Below are positions 35,572-44,762 of a stretch of DNA of 64,000 bases, one piece after another. The position numbers and the translations under genes were made by a program. Numbering within the stretch: position 1 is the stretch's first letter; every line of letters starts with the position of its first letter. The notes under the pieces were generated by a model. That model was not told the origin of the DNA, did no database searches, and worked only from the letters and a program-made list of their open reading frames with translations. This DNA is from Devosia marina (GTDB lineage: Bacteria; Pseudomonadota; Alphaproteobacteria; Rhizobiales; Devosiaceae), in the NCBI RefSeq assembly GCF_009758415.1, contig NZ_WQRF01000002.1, forward strand, positions 496,001 through 560,000, given 5' to 3'.

Positions 35572-37386
35572 ATGTCCCTGCGCAATATCGCCATCATCGC
35601 TCACGTTGACCATGGCAAGACCACGCTGATCGACGTGCTGCTCAAGCAGTCCGGTTCGTTCCGCGAAAACGAGCGCGTTGAAGAACGCGCCATGGACAGC
35701 AATGATATCGAGCGCGAGCGCGGCATCACCATCCTGGCCAAGGTCACCTCGCTGACCTGGAACGAGACCCGCATCAATATCGTGGACACACCCGGCCACG
35801 CCGATTTCGGTGGCGAGGTGGAACGCATTCTCTCCATGGTCGACGGCGTGGTGATCCTGGTGGACGCCGCCGAAGGCCCGATGCCGCAGACCAAGTTCGT
35901 GCTCGGCAAGGCGCTCGCCCAGGGCCTCAGGCCCATCGTGGCGATCAACAAGATCGACAAGTCCGATGAGCGGCACCTGGAAGTGCTCGAAGAAATCTTC
36001 GACCTGTTCATCGCGCTCGACGCCACGCCCGAGCAGCTCGATTTCCCCGTGCTGTATGGTTCGGCCAAGCAGGGCTGGATGGCCGAAGATCCTGCCGGCC
36101 CCAAGGAAACCCTGGCGCCGCTGCTCGACAAGGTCGTGGAACACGTGCCCGAGCCGGTCGTCGAGGAAGGCGCCTTCCGCATGCTGGTGACCACCATTGA
36201 GCGCAACCCGTTCCTGGGCCGCATCCTGACCGGCCGCATCACCTCGGGCTCGGTCAAGGCCAACGACCCCATCCACACCCTCAATCGCGAGGGCAAGGAA
36301 GTCGAAAAAGGCCGCGTTTCCAAGGTTCTGGCATTCCGTGGCCTTGAACGCACCCCGGTGGATCAGGGCGACGCCGGCGATATCGTCTCCATCGCGGGCC
36401 TCGTCACCTCGACCGTGGCCGATACGATCTGCGCGACTTCGGTGAGCACGCCGATCGCTGCCAAGCCGATCGATCCTCCGACCCTGTCGGTGACCTTCCG
36501 CATCAATGACGGCCCGCTGGCCGGCCGCGAAGGCGACAAGGTGCAATCGCGCGTCATCCGCGAGCGCCTGTTCCGTGAAGCCGAAGGCAATGTCGCCATC
36601 AAGGTGACCCCGGGCGACGACAATGACAGTTATGACGTTGCCGGCCGCGGCGAACTTCAGCTCGCCGTGTTGATCGAAAACATGCGCCGCGAAGGCTTCG
36701 AGCTCACCATTGGTCGCCCCAAGGTGCTGTTCAAGGAAGAGAACGGCCAGCGCATGGAGCCGGTCGAGGAAGTCATCATCGACGTTGATGACGAGTTTAC
36801 CGGCGCCGTGGTGCAAAAGCTGACCGAGCGCAAGGGCGAGTTGACCGACATGCGCCCCTCGGGCGTCGGCCGCACCCGTATCCAGCTCCTAGTCCCCACC
36901 CGCTCGCTGATCGGCTATCAGCCCGAGCTGCTCTCGGACACTCGTGGCACGGCGATCTTCAACCGCCTGTTCCACTCCTTCGTGCCATTCAAGGGCGACC
37001 TTCCAGGCCGCCGCACCGGTGTGCTGATTTCCAACGGCACCGGCCAGTCGGTCGCCTATGCGCTGTGGAACCTGGAAGACCGCGGCTCGATGCTGATCGA
37101 CGCCGGCGTCGACATCTATGAAGGCATGATCATTGGCGAGCACAACCGCGAGAACGATCTCGAGGTCAACGCGCTCAAGGGCAAGCAGCTCACCAATATC
37201 CGCACCCAGTCCAAGGACGAGGCGGTGCGCCTGACTACGCCCAAGAAGCTGACGCTGGAACAGAGCCTGGGCTATATCGCCGAAGACGAGTATGTCGAGG
37301 TGACGCCCAAGTCGATCCGCCTGCGCAAGATCTGGCTCGACCCCAACGATCGCAAGCGCATGAGCCGCGCTGCCAAGTCGGCCTGA
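35572..37386 (+). CDS. typA: Translational GTPase TypA/BipA
   Basis: A ribosome-associated GTPase of the elongation-factor family, needed for growth at low temperature and in stress in other bacteria. The P-loop AHVDHGKTT is at residues 10-18; [14 protein letters not shown] and NKIDKSD make up the other G motifs. 604 residues and the C-terminal [20 protein letters not shown] match TypA. ATG at 35572 begins [15 protein letters not shown]; an in-frame ATG at 35548 adds eight residues not typical of the family. Confidence 0.95.
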   Translation: MSLRNIAIIAHVDHGKTTLIDVLLKQSGSFRENERVEERAMDSNDIERERGITILAKVTSLTWNETRINIVDTPGHADFGGEVERILSMVDGVVILVDAAEGPMPQTKFVLGKALAQGLRPIVAINKIDKSDERHLEVLEEIFDLFIALDATPEQLDFPVLYGSAKQGWMAEDPAGPKETLAPLLDKVVEHVPEPVVEEGAFRMLVTTIERNPFLGRILTGRITSGSVKANDPIHTLNREGKEVEKGRVSKVLAFRGLERTPVDQGDAGDIVSIAGLVTSTVADTICATSVSTPIAAKPIDPPTLSVTFRINDGPLAGREGDKVQSRVIRERLFREAEGNVAIKVTPGDDNDSYDVAGRGELQLAVLIENMRREGFELTIGRPKVLFKEENGQRMEPVEEVIIDVDDEFTGAVVQKLTERKGELTDMRPSGVGRTRIQLLVPTRSLIGYQPELLSDTRGTAIFNRLFHSFVPFKGDLPGRRTGVLISNGTGQSVAYALWNLEDRGSMLIDAGVDIYEGMIIGEHNRENDLEVNALKGKQLTNIRTQSKDEAVRLTTPKKLTLEQSLGYIAEDEYVEVTPKSIRLRKIWLDPNDRKRMSRAAKSA

Positions 37387-37410
37387 TTTCCAAACACACC
37401 CTGCTGTCAT

Positions 37411-37498
37411 CCCGGCGAAAGCCGGGATCCATCCAGAGATAACGCTACGTTCAGGATGGGTGTGTAGACCTCAAGATGGGCCCCGGCTTTCGCCGGGG
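37411..37498. repeat. Two facing palindromes after typA
   Basis: CCCGGCGAAAGCCGGG (37411-37426) and CCCCGGCTTTCGCCGGGG (37481-37498) are hairpins with 6- and 7-base stems. Each is the reverse complement of the other's core, so the whole 88-base unit is also an inverted repeat. The core is a well-known style of alphaproteobacterial extragenic palindrome. It lies between typA and the DedA gene. Confidence 0.7.
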
Positions 37499-37524
37499 CG
37501 ACATCGAGCACATTGCGGGGAAAC

Positions 37525-38133
37525 ATGACTGACTGGATCATCCAGATCATTACCGATTTCGGATATGTCGGCATTGTTCTGGTCATGCTGGCCGAATCGA
37601 TCTTTCCGCCCATCCCCTCCGAGCTGATCATTCCCTTTGCCGGCTTTGCTGCCGCAAATGGGGATCTCAACCTGTTTGGCGTTCTGGCCGCTGCCACCTT
37701 CGGGGCAGTGGCGGGCATGCTGCCCTGGTATTTTGCCGGACGGCTGTTTGGCCTTAATCGCGTCAGATGGCTCGCCGACCGGTATGGGCGGCTGCTGACC
37801 ATGAATGCCGACGAGATCGACACCGCCGTGGCGTTCTTCCGCCGCTTCGGCCCGATCATCGTGCTGTTCGGCCGCCTGATGCCGATCATCCGCACGCTGA
37901 TCTCGATCCCGGCTGGGCTGGCGGCCATGCCGCTGCCGCTGTTCCTGCTGGCCTCCACTGCCGGGGCGCTGATCTGGAACATCTTCCTCACCCTTGCAGG
38001 CTATATCCTGCATGAGCATTACGAAATGATCGAAGTGGTGCTCGATCCGCTGAGCTACATCGTGCTCGCCGCGGTGGTGCTGATCTATGTCTTCCGGGTC
38101 GTCACCTGGAAGCCGGCCCGCGCCGCTGAATAA
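37525..38133 (+). CDS. DedA family membrane protein
   Basis: A 202-residue inner-membrane protein of the DedA/VTT family, with recent evidence in other bacteria for lipid-carrier flipping. ESIFPPIPSELIIPFAGFAA near residue 25, the central FFRRFGPIIVLFGRLMPIIR and GLAAMPLPLFLLAST are diagnostic, including the conserved Arg residues. About four to five hydrophobic helices. ATG at 37525 has GGGGAAAC upstream. It follows typA across the facing-palindrome unit. Confidence 0.9.
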   Translation: MTDWIIQIITDFGYVGIVLVMLAESIFPPIPSELIIPFAGFAAANGDLNLFGVLAAATFGAVAGMLPWYFAGRLFGLNRVRWLADRYGRLLTMNADEIDTAVAFFRRFGPIIVLFGRLMPIIRTLISIPAGLAAMPLPLFLLASTAGALIWNIFLTLAGYILHEHYEMIEVVLDPLSYIVLAAVVLIYVFRVVTWKPARAAE

Positions 38134-38443
38134 GTCGCGTTTTGCAAGGCCCTTGCAATTTGCAACGGGCCAGATCCCCGCAAAATGCAAATATTTACAG
38201 TCGTTTAATCTTCCACCCCGGTTTTCCGGGCCCCGCGAACTGGCACGTTTTGTGCACTTGTACAGGGGCCTGGATAGAAGAGTTCTGCGTACCAGGTCCA
38301 AAGTCATTCGGGGCATCGCATCGCGTTATTGATGTGATGCCCCAATGCTTCGAGCGGCCCGGCCTTGCCCCCGGCGCCGGCAGCCACTAGATAAATCGAA
38401 CCGTTTTTCAGCCGCGTTTGCCAACGCCTTACCGGAGACGCCC

Positions 38444-38746
38444 ATGCGCGCCGTGCTCGACATCATTCTGATCCTGCTGCAGCTCTATTGGTGGGTGCTG
38501 CTCATCATGATCATCATGAGCTGGCTGATCTCGTTCAATGTCATCAACACGCGCAACCAGTTCGTAGCCACGGTCTGGCAGGTTCTCAACCAGCTCACCG
38601 ATCCGGTGCTCAAGCCCATCCGGCGCTTCATGCCCAATTTCTCGGGCCTCGACCTGTCGCCGCTGATCGCCTTCCTCCTGATCTTCTTCATCCAGTCGAT
38701 CATCGGCTATTACATCTATCCGGCGGTTATCCGCGCCGGCATCTAG
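38444..38746 (+). CDS. YggT family membrane protein
   Basis: A 100-residue protein with two long helices (about 5-30 and 68-93) and a central segment NQLTDPVLKPIRRFMPNFSG, which is the YggT signature. The function is not settled; family members are linked with membrane and cell-division processes in other bacteria. ATG at 38444 has GGAGAC upstream. It is followed closely by the UPF0235 gene, as in many genomes. Confidence 0.87.
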   Translation: MRAVLDIILILLQLYWWVLLIMIIMSWLISFNVINTRNQFVATVWQVLNQLTDPVLKPIRRFMPNFSGLDLSPLIAFLLIFFIQSIIGYYIYPAVIRAGI

Positions 38747-38752
38747 CCTCGT

Positions 38753-39073
38753 TTGGCCGAGTTGCCCGGCTTTGCCCGGCAGACGGATAGCGGCCTGCTG
38801 CTGTTCCTCCGCGTCACGCCCAATGCCGGGCGCGACGCCATTGAGGGCAGTCAGGCGCGCGCTGATGGCTCTGTGGTCTTGCGCGTCCGCGTCTCGGCCG
38901 TGCCCGACAAGGGCCGCGCCAATGCCGCCGTCATGGCGCTGATCGCCAAGGCGCTGGGCGTGCCCAAATCCTCGATTGCGCTGGTCAGCGGCGACACCGG
39001 CCGGCTCAAGACCGTGTCCGTCTCCGGTTGCGCCGACGATCTCGTCGCCCGCGCTTTGACGCTCGCGCGCTAG
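38753..39073 (+). CDS. UPF0235 (DUF167) family protein
   Basis: A 106-residue small alpha/beta protein. [18 protein letters not shown] then [20 protein letters not shown] and [17 protein letters not shown] form the complete DUF167 fold. Function is not established. No ATG is available: TTG at 38753 (7 bases after the YggT stop) is the likely start, with TTG at 38762 as the alternative. Gene order yggT-UPF0235 is widespread in Proteobacteria. Confidence 0.85.
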   Translation: MAELPGFARQTDSGLLLFLRVTPNAGRDAIEGSQARADGSVVLRVRVSAVPDKGRANAAVMALIAKALGVPKSSIALVSGDTGRLKTVSVSGCADDLVARALTLAR

Positions 39074-39233
39074 CGCTTGCGACAAAACATCGCAACTCCC
39101 ATTGCTTAACGCATTATTCCCGCTAAGCTCCCCTTTCAGAGGGGGCCCGATGGAGGGCGGGGATTGGACCGGGCAAAAGACCCGGCCGGTGCCAGCGCGG
39201 GCCCTCGGAGGAGAAATTTTCGAGGGACTTCTT

Positions 39234-41375
39234 ATGGATCTGGCACTTTGGCTGATCGTTGTGTGCGGCGGCCTGTCTATCGTCTATGGCGTGGTGACCA
39301 CTCAAGGCCTGCTCAAGGCCGATGCGGGGTCGGCGCGCATGCAGGAAATCTCGGCGGCCGTGCGTGAAGGCGCTTCGGCCTATCTCAAACGCCAATATAC
39401 CACCATCGCCATTGTCGGCGTGGTCATCCTGATCGCCGCCTATTTCCTTCTCGGCATTTATGCCGCAATCGGCTTCCTGATCGGTGCGGTGCTTTCCGGC
39501 GCGGCCGGTTTCATCGGCATGAATGTGTCGGTCCGGGCCAATGTGCGCGTCGCCCAGGCCGCCGTCGGCTCGCTGGCCAAGGGGCTGGACCTGGCCTTCA
39601 AGTCCGGCGCCGTCACCGGCATGCTGGTGGCAGGGCTGGGCCTTCTCGGCGTCACACTCTATTTCATGATACTGACCGGCATGGGGTTCGAGCCCACCAG
39701 CCGCACCGTCATCGATGCGCTGGTGGCCCTGGGCTTCGGCGCGTCACTGATCTCCATCTTTGCCCGTCTGGGCGGCGGCATCTTCACCAAGGGTGCCGAT
39801 GTCGGTGGCGACATGGTGGGCAAGGTCGAGGCCGGCATTCCCGAGGATGACCCACGCAACCCTGCCACCATCGCCGACAATGTGGGCGACAATGTCGGAG
39901 ATTGCGCCGGCATGGCCGCGGATCTGTTCGAAACCTATGTCGTTACCATCGTTGCCACCATGGTCTTGGCAGCCATCATCCTGCCCGAGCAGTTCCGGCT
40001 GATCGGCATGGTGCTGCCGCTGGCCATTGGCGGCGCTTGCGTCGTCACCTCGATCATCGGCGCCTATTTCGTCAAGCTCGGCTCGGACAACAACATCATG
40101 GGCGCGCTCTACAAGGGCGTTATCGCCACCGGCGTGCTCTCGCTGGTGGCGCTGCTGCCGGTGCTCTGGCTGATGTTCGGCGACATGAATGTCGTTATCG
40201 AGACCACCAGCAAGACCTTCACCCCCTGGAGCCTGTTCTGGTGCGGCGTGGTGGGCCTGGTCATTACCGGCCTGATTATCGTCATTACCGAATATTATAC
40301 CGGCACCAATCGCCGCCCGGTCAATTCCATCGCCGAAGCCTCGGTCACCGGGCACGGCACCAATGTCATCCAGGGCTTGGCCGTCTCGCTGGAATCCACT
40401 GCCCTGCCGGCGCTGACCATTATTGCCGGCATCATCGTCACCTATTCGCTTGCCGGGCTCTTCGGCATTGCCGTGGCGGTGGCGACCATGCTGGCTTTGG
40501 CCGGCATCATCGTTGCGCTCGACGCCTTCGGTCCGGTCACCGACAATGCCGGTGGCATCGCCGAAATGGCCGGCCTCGACAAGGAGGTGCGCCAGAATAC
40601 CGATGCGCTCGATGCGGTGGGCAATACCACCAAGGCCGTCACCAAGGGCTATGCCATTGGCTCGGCGGGCCTCGGCGCGCTGGTGCTGTTCGCTGCCTAT
40701 ACCCAGGACCTGATCTATTTTGCCGGGCTCGAAGATGCCCCGGCCATCTTCCAGGGCATGGGCAATCTGAGCTTCTCGCTGGCCGACCCCTATGTCGTTG
40801 TGGGTCTGTTGTTCGGTGGCCTGCTGCCGTTCCTGTTCGGCGGCATGAGCATGACGGCGGTGGGCCGCGCAGCCCAATCCGTGGTGGTGGAAGTGCGCCG
40901 CCAGTTCAAGGAAAAGCCGGGCATCATGGCGGGCACCGACAAGCCCGATTATGGCCGGGCCGTCGACATGCTGACCAAGGCGGCGATCAAGGAAATGATC
41001 GTGCCGAGCCTGCTGCCGGTGCTTTCGCCCATCGTCGTCTTCTTCGTCATCAAGTGGATCGCCGGCCCCGCCGCTGGTTTCTCGGCCGTGGGCGCCATGC
41101 TGATGGGCGTGATCGTCACCGGGCTGTTCGTTGCCATCTCGATGACGGCCGGGGGCGGCGCCTGGGACAATGCCAAGAAGAGCTTTGAGGACGGCTTCAC
41201 TGACAGCCACGGCGTCACCCACCACAAGGGGTCCGACGCCCACAAGGCCTCGGTCACCGGCGACACCGTCGGCGACCCCTACAAGGACACGGCGGGCCCC
41301 GCCGTCAACCCGATGATCAAGATCACCAATATCGTCGCGCTGCTCTTGCTCGCGGTGCTGGCGCATCTGGGGTGA
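39234..41375 (+). CDS. hppA: K+-insensitive proton-pumping membrane pyrophosphatase
   Basis: It couples pyrophosphate hydrolysis to H+ transport in the inner membrane. The 713 residues have about 16 helices. The active-site block [20 protein letters not shown] starts near residue 189, with [18 protein letters not shown] and the C-terminal [21 protein letters not shown]. Lys467 in [10 protein letters not shown], where K+-dependent enzymes have Ala, marks the K+-independent class. ATG at 39234 has AGGGAC upstream. It ends at a strong terminator. Confidence 0.95.
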   Translation: MDLALWLIVVCGGLSIVYGVVTTQGLLKADAGSARMQEISAAVREGASAYLKRQYTTIAIVGVVILIAAYFLLGIYAAIGFLIGAVLSGAAGFIGMNVSVRANVRVAQAAVGSLAKGLDLAFKSGAVTGMLVAGLGLLGVTLYFMILTGMGFEPTSRTVIDALVALGFGASLISIFARLGGGIFTKGADVGGDMVGKVEAGIPEDDPRNPATIADNVGDNVGDCAGMAADLFETYVVTIVATMVLAAIILPEQFRLIGMVLPLAIGGACVVTSIIGAYFVKLGSDNNIMGALYKGVIATGVLSLVALLPVLWLMFGDMNVVIETTSKTFTPWSLFWCGVVGLVITGLIIVITEYYTGTNRRPVNSIAEASVTGHGTNVIQGLAVSLESTALPALTIIAGIIVTYSLAGLFGIAVAVATMLALAGIIVALDAFGPVTDNAGGIAEMAGLDKEVRQNTDALDAVGNTTKAVTKGYAIGSAGLGALVLFAAYTQDLIYFAGLEDAPAIFQGMGNLSFSLADPYVVVGLLFGGLLPFLFGGMSMTAVGRAAQSVVVEVRRQFKEKPGIMAGTDKPDYGRAVDMLTKAAIKEMIVPSLLPVLSPIVVFFVIKWIAGPAAGFSAVGAMLMGVIVTGLFVAISMTAGGGAWDNAKKSFEDGFTDSHGVTHHKGSDAHKASVTGDTVGDPYKDTAGPAVNPMIKITNIVALLLLAVLAHLG

Positions 41376-41426
41376 CCAGACGCAACCTCATGGTGAGCTT
41401 GTCAGTATGGACTGGAATGAAGAAGG

Positions 41427-41452
41427 CCCGGGGCGAAAGCTCCGGGTTTTTT
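41427..41452 (+). terminator. Rho-independent terminator after hppA
   Basis: CCCGGGGC-GAAA-GCTCCGGG forms an 8-bp stem with one G-U pair, directly followed by TTTTTT (41447-41452). It lies 51 bases behind the hppA stop. Confidence 0.88.
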
Positions 41453-41577
41453 GCTAGCCTCTTGCAATAGGCAGACTCGGTGCAACACCTCCCCCTTCAA
41501 GGCGGAGGTGAAGGCTGGTGTGTGTTGGAGCTGCGGGATCAAGCAGGACACCCGGAGGTCATCGCCGACGGCAACTT

Positions 41578-41682
41578 TTGACACTAGACCTCGAGCAGTT
41601 TCCGACCACGCGGCCGGAGCTGGTGCGCTGCGAGGGGACGCCCAAGGGCAACGTGGTGCAGGTCTACGCCAAGCGGGCATAG
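41578..41682 (+). pseudogene. Possible C-terminal relic of an unknown protein
   Basis: A short frame reads LDLEQFPTTRPELV then RCEGTPKGNVVQVYAKRA before TAG at 41680-41682. The composition looks protein-like, unlike the surroundings, but there is no start or upstream domain. I do not recognise the family. It may be decay of a gene formerly next to hppA or a chance frame. Confidence 0.25.
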
Positions 41683-41942
41683 CAGGGCTGTCCGGCGCGC
41701 GAGCTGAGTAGGCCCCGCACCGGGCGCGCCTCATGGCTGATGCCAATGCAAGACCAACCCGCATAAAAATAATCCCCGCCCCTCCATCATTCCCCATAAT
41801 CGCCCCATCACTCCCGCGGCGGACGGACTGCAGCGAACTTTTGCGGGGGGAGCCGGTTGGGTGCTGGGTCGCTCCAGGACCTGCCTGCGGGTCGGTCACC
41901 TTGCGACGAGCGATCAAAAGGGACAACGATGCGCAGGAGAAA

Positions 41943-42030
41943 CCCGGCGTTCCGAGGCGGCGACGTCTCTATTACTTAGTTTTACTGAGACGCACGCGCC
42001 TCGGGACACGTCCATTCAACGCAAAGCCGG
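41943..42030 (+). ncRNA. Candidate structured RNA or 5' regulatory RNA upstream of the sodium-channel gene
   Basis: Stacked, symmetric pairing is visible. CCGAGGCG (41952-41959) pairs with CGCCTCGG (41997-42004). After a 4-by-4 internal loop, CGTCTC (41964-41969) pairs with GAGACG (41987-41992), closing a 17-base AU-rich loop. Outside, GCGTT (41947-41951) can pair with AACGC (42018-42022) and CCGG ends match. I looked for tmRNA tag, SRP RNA, RNase P and tRNA hallmarks and found none; 6S RNA cannot be excluded by eye. It ends about 130 bases before the channel start. Confidence 0.4.
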
Positions 42031-42160
42031 TGGCCTCAGGGTCGACCGGGGTGTCGTGCTGGCCGGGGCCGGGTCGGGCGGGCGTGGTTCGACTGCAGCC
42101 CCTTGACGAATCCGGCGCGCTGGATTCTGCCTGAGCGAAGGTTTCGGAGGTTCACCCGTC

Positions 42161-42955
42161 ATGCGTCAAAGGCTTGTTGCGCTCCTTTCTTCCCGGCGTT
42201 GGGAACAAACGATCATTGCCGTCATCGTGATCAATTCGATCATTCTCGGGCTAGAGACAGAGCCGGGCATCATGGCGGCCTATGGGCCGTTGCTGCATAT
42301 TGTCGATACGGTGATCCTGGGGATCTTCGTCGTCGAGATTGCCTTGCGCATCTTCGCCTTCGGGCCACGCTTTTTCCGCGATCCCTGGAGCCTGTTCGAT
42401 TTTGCCGTGGTGGCGATCGCGCTTATTCCGGCGGCCGGACCGTTCCAGGTGCTGCGCGCGCTGCGCATATTGCGCGTCCTGCGGCTGATCTCGGTGATGC
42501 CCGCGCTGCGGCGCGTGGTGGGCGGGCTGATCGCAGCGCTGCCGGGCATGAGTTCCATCGTCGTCCTGATGGCCATGCTGTTCTATGTGGCAGCGGTGAT
42601 GGCGACCAATCTGTTCGGCGATACCTTTCCCGACTGGTTCGGGCACTTGGGCGCTTCGCTCTATACGCTGTTCCAGGTGATGACGCTGGAGAGCTGGTCG
42701 ATGGGCATCGTGCGGCCGGTGATGGAGGCCTATCCCTATGCCTGGATGTTCTTCGTGCCCTTCATCCTGCTCTCGACCTATGCGGTCCTGAACCTGTTCA
42801 TCGGTGTGATCGTGGCGGCCATGCAGGAGGAAACCGAGGCCACCGCAACGGCGGACCGGCAAACGCTGCATGAAGATTCTGCGCTGATGCTCTCGGAAAT
42901 CCGGGCCCTGCGCGAAGAGGTGACGGCCCTGCGCAAACAGATCGACCGGTCATGA
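42161..42955 (+). CDS. Voltage-gated sodium channel, NavAb/NaChBac family
   Basis: A 264-residue single-domain channel that works as a tetramer. Six helices S1-S6 are visible. S4 carries four regularly spaced arginines (99, 102, 105, 108 in RALRILRVLRL). The pore loop selectivity filter TLESWSM at 175-181 equals that of NavAb, so Na+ selectivity is expected. S6 is followed by a coiled-coil tail (MLSEIRALREEVTALRKQI) as in other family members. RBS CGGAGG lies upstream of ATG 42161. It converges on ppa with a shared terminator. Confidence 0.93.
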   Translation: MRQRLVALLSSRRWEQTIIAVIVINSIILGLETEPGIMAAYGPLLHIVDTVILGIFVVEIALRIFAFGPRFFRDPWSLFDFAVVAIALIPAAGPFQVLRALRILRVLRLISVMPALRRVVGGLIAALPGMSSIVVLMAMLFYVAAVMATNLFGDTFPDWFGHLGASLYTLFQVMTLESWSMGIVRPVMEAYPYAWMFFVPFILLSTYAVLNLFIGVIVAAMQEETEATATADRQTLHEDSALMLSEIRALREEVTALRKQIDRS

Positions 42956-42982
42956 AAAAGGCGGCCCGGAGGCCGCCTTTTG
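42955..42982. terminator. Bidirectional terminator between channel gene and ppa
   Basis: AAAAAGGCGGCC-CGGA-GGCCGCCTTTT: the stem has 11 bp around a 4-base loop, A-rich on one side and T-rich on the other. It begins at the channel stop codon and ends 14 bases before the end of ppa, so it can serve both strands. Confidence 0.9.
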
Positions 42983-42995
42983 AAGAGGTCTTCGA

Positions 42996-43526
42996 TCAGG
43001 CCTTCTTGGCCATATCGATGCTATCGAGGATCACCTTGCGGGCTTCCTCGATGCCGCCGATGCGGTCGATTCGGGCCCATTTGCCGGGCTCGAGATCCTT
43101 GTAGTGGGTGAAGAAGTGCTTGACCCGTTCAAGCTGGATTTCGGGCAGATCGCCAATGTCGGCAATGCCGTCATACATGCGGGTGAGCTTGGACACCGGC
43201 ACGGCGATGATCTTCTCGTCCTGGCCGCCATCGTCTTCCATGAACAGCACGCCGACCGGCCGGCTGCGCACCACGGCGCCGGGTACCAGCGGGCGCGAAT
43301 TCATCACGATCACGTCGAGCGGGTCGCCGTCGCCGCACAGGGTGTGGGGCACGAAGCCGTAATTGCCCGGATAGCGCATCGGCGTATAGAGGAAACGGTC
43401 GACGAACAGCGCGCCCGAATCCTTGTCGATCTCATACTTGATCGGCTCGCCGCCCAGCGGCACTTCGATGATGACGTTGAGCTCGTCGGGCGGGTTCTTG
43501 CCGGTGGGGATCGCGTCGATATTCAT
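42996..43526 (-). CDS. ppa: Inorganic pyrophosphatase, family I
   Basis: A soluble Mg-dependent pyrophosphatase of 176 residues. The signature [10 protein letters not shown] holds the catalytic aspartates; [30 protein letters not shown] and [19 protein letters not shown] match the family. It releases phosphate without pumping, in contrast to HppA encoded 1.6 kb away. ATG at 43526 begins [16 protein letters not shown]. Convergent with the sodium channel gene. Confidence 0.96.
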   Translation of the reverse strand: MNIDAIPTGKNPPDELNVIIEVPLGGEPIKYEIDKDSGALFVDRFLYTPMRYPGNYGFVPHTLCGDGDPLDVIVMNSRPLVPGAVVRSRPVGVLFMEDDGGQDEKIIAVPVSKLTRMYDGIADIGDLPEIQLERVKHFFTHYKDLEPGKWARIDRIGGIEEARKVILDSIDMAKKA

Positions 43527-43635
43527 AGCTTCTACACTTGCCGAGAGGAGGGAGGGTGTTGCGGGCAGGTTCTGCCCATAATGGCTCCCAAAGGCAAGGG
43601 ACTAATCCGCCGCATTGACCAACCGGACCGGGGTT

Positions 43636-44085
43636 TTATTTCACGATCAGCACGGGAACAGCGGCGCGCGCCAGTACCTCGGCGGCCTGGCTGCCCAGTA
43701 GCAGCCGGTTGAGCCCGCGTCGGCCATGCGAGCCCATGACGATCAGGTCGCAGCCCTTTTCCGACACGGTTTCGAGAATGCCATCGGCGGGCCTGTGACG
43801 CGGCAGGTGCAGGGTCTCGGCGGCAATGCCGGCTTCCTGGGCCTTGTGACGGGCGGCAGCGAGCAGATCGGCGGCTTCGGTGGCATAGGCTTCTTCAAGC
43901 CGCGCCAGGATGGGGCCAGCATCTATTGTGCCGAACCCGCCCGATCCGATGCCAGTGGCGACCGGGTCGGTGGCGGTGAGGATGATGAGGCTGGCGCCGT
44001 TCTGCCGTGCCAGGTCAAGGGCGGCGTCGAGGGCCTTGTCACCAAGCTCGGATCCGTCCGTTGCAATCAGCAGGTTCTTGTACAT
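43636..44085 (-). CDS. Universal stress protein (UspA family)
   Basis: A 149-residue single-domain Usp. The start MYKNLLIATDGSELGDKALD and the C-terminal nucleotide motif GSHGRRGLNRLLLGSQAAEV (G-2x-G-9x-G-S/T pattern) indicate the ATP-binding type. AARHKAQEAGIAAETLHLP lies between them. ATG at 44085 has AGGAGAC upstream. Usually induced under starvation or stress; regulation here is not visible. Confidence 0.92.
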   Translation of the reverse strand: MYKNLLIATDGSELGDKALDAALDLARQNGASLIILTATDPVATGIGSGGFGTIDAGPILARLEEAYATEAADLLAAARHKAQEAGIAAETLHLPRHRPADGILETVSEKGCDLIVMGSHGRRGLNRLLLGSQAAEVLARAAVPVLIVK

Positions 44086-44181
44086 GATGCCGTCTCCTTG
44101 TCCTGTTATTATAGCAGGGTCATCATGGCGGTGATTTGATTTCGATCATGCCCAGATGTTCTCAATCAGGAGACTAGCTCA

Positions 44182-44751
44182 ATGGCCCTGCCTGTCATCC
44201 GTAATTTTGTCGTGCCCGCCTTGCTGGTGGCGCTGACCGTGTCGCCGGCCCTGGCCCAGTCCGGCTTCACCAGCGCCTATACCGATCTCAACCTGGATGA
44301 CTGCCTGATCCTGGAGGCTGATGATTTTGGCGCGAGCTGGGCCTGTCCGGGCTACAAAGGCTATCCGCTGATGGTGCAGGAGGGCGATCTGCGGTTTTCG
44401 CTCAGCTATGGCTTTGAGCCCGATGAGAACGGCGTCGGGTTCCAGACGCTACCGCCATTCAATTATCTGGGCGCAAAGCTGGAATGGCGGCTGTCCAACG
44501 CGCTTGGCCGCTGGTTCCCCATCGCCACCATCGTGCGCTACCACACCGCCCATCCCGAAACCGGCGAGGACTATGGACAGGTGCTGGTGGTCAGCCAGAT
44601 CGCAGAGGGCAATAATTGCCATATCGCCTATGTCGATGCGCGCGCCAACGCCAACGCCAACGAGCTGGCGCGGGAAGCGGCCGACAAGGCTGGTGATTTT
44701 GACTGCATGACCGACGAGATCGAGATCATCGGGGCGTTCGGGGCCTATTAG
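44182..44751 (+). CDS. Secreted conserved hypothetical protein
   Basis: A 189-residue protein with a signal peptide (VIRNFVVPALLVALTVSPALA, cleavage near residue 25). The mature part is acidic, with four cysteines (in DDCLIL, WACPGY, NCHIAY and DFDCMT) that may form two disulfides in the periplasm. LEWRLSNALGRWFPIATIV and EDYGQVLVVSQIAEG are strand-rich blocks. I do not recognise the family. ATG at 44182 follows AGGAGAC. It stops 12 bases before the end of the TerB-like gene on the other strand. Confidence 0.8.
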   Translation: MALPVIRNFVVPALLVALTVSPALAQSGFTSAYTDLNLDDCLILEADDFGASWACPGYKGYPLMVQEGDLRFSLSYGFEPDENGVGFQTLPPFNYLGAKLEWRLSNALGRWFPIATIVRYHTAHPETGEDYGQVLVVSQIAEGNNCHIAYVDARANANANELAREAADKAGDFDCMTDEIEIIGAFGAY

Positions 44752-44762
44752 GTCCGGGGCGG

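Larger units (their letters stand above)
41376..42160. other. 785-base stretch without a confident gene (hppA to sodium channel)
   Basis: It holds the hppA terminator (41427-41452), a short relic-like reading frame ending at 41682, and a strongly base-paired segment at 41943-42030. Open frames on both strands, such as 41733-42134, have compositions unlike real proteins here (Arg, Pro and Cys-rich). No complete gene is supported. Confidence 0.6.

Noticed and set aside
39744..41366. 540-residue open frame on the minus strand
   Set aside because: It is the complement of hppA; His, Gly and Asp-rich composition is typical of an antisense frame, and hppA is certain.
41796..42110. tmRNA, SRP RNA, RNase P RNA or tRNA in the structured region
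   Set aside because: I found no ALAA-type tag, no SRP loop, no RNase P core and no T arm that pairs; only a search could settle 6S RNA.
41733..42134. 133-residue open frame upstream of the sodium-channel gene
   Set aside because: Composition is Arg, Pro, Gly and Cys-rich with no fold-like pattern, and it runs through the base-paired segment; more likely non-coding.
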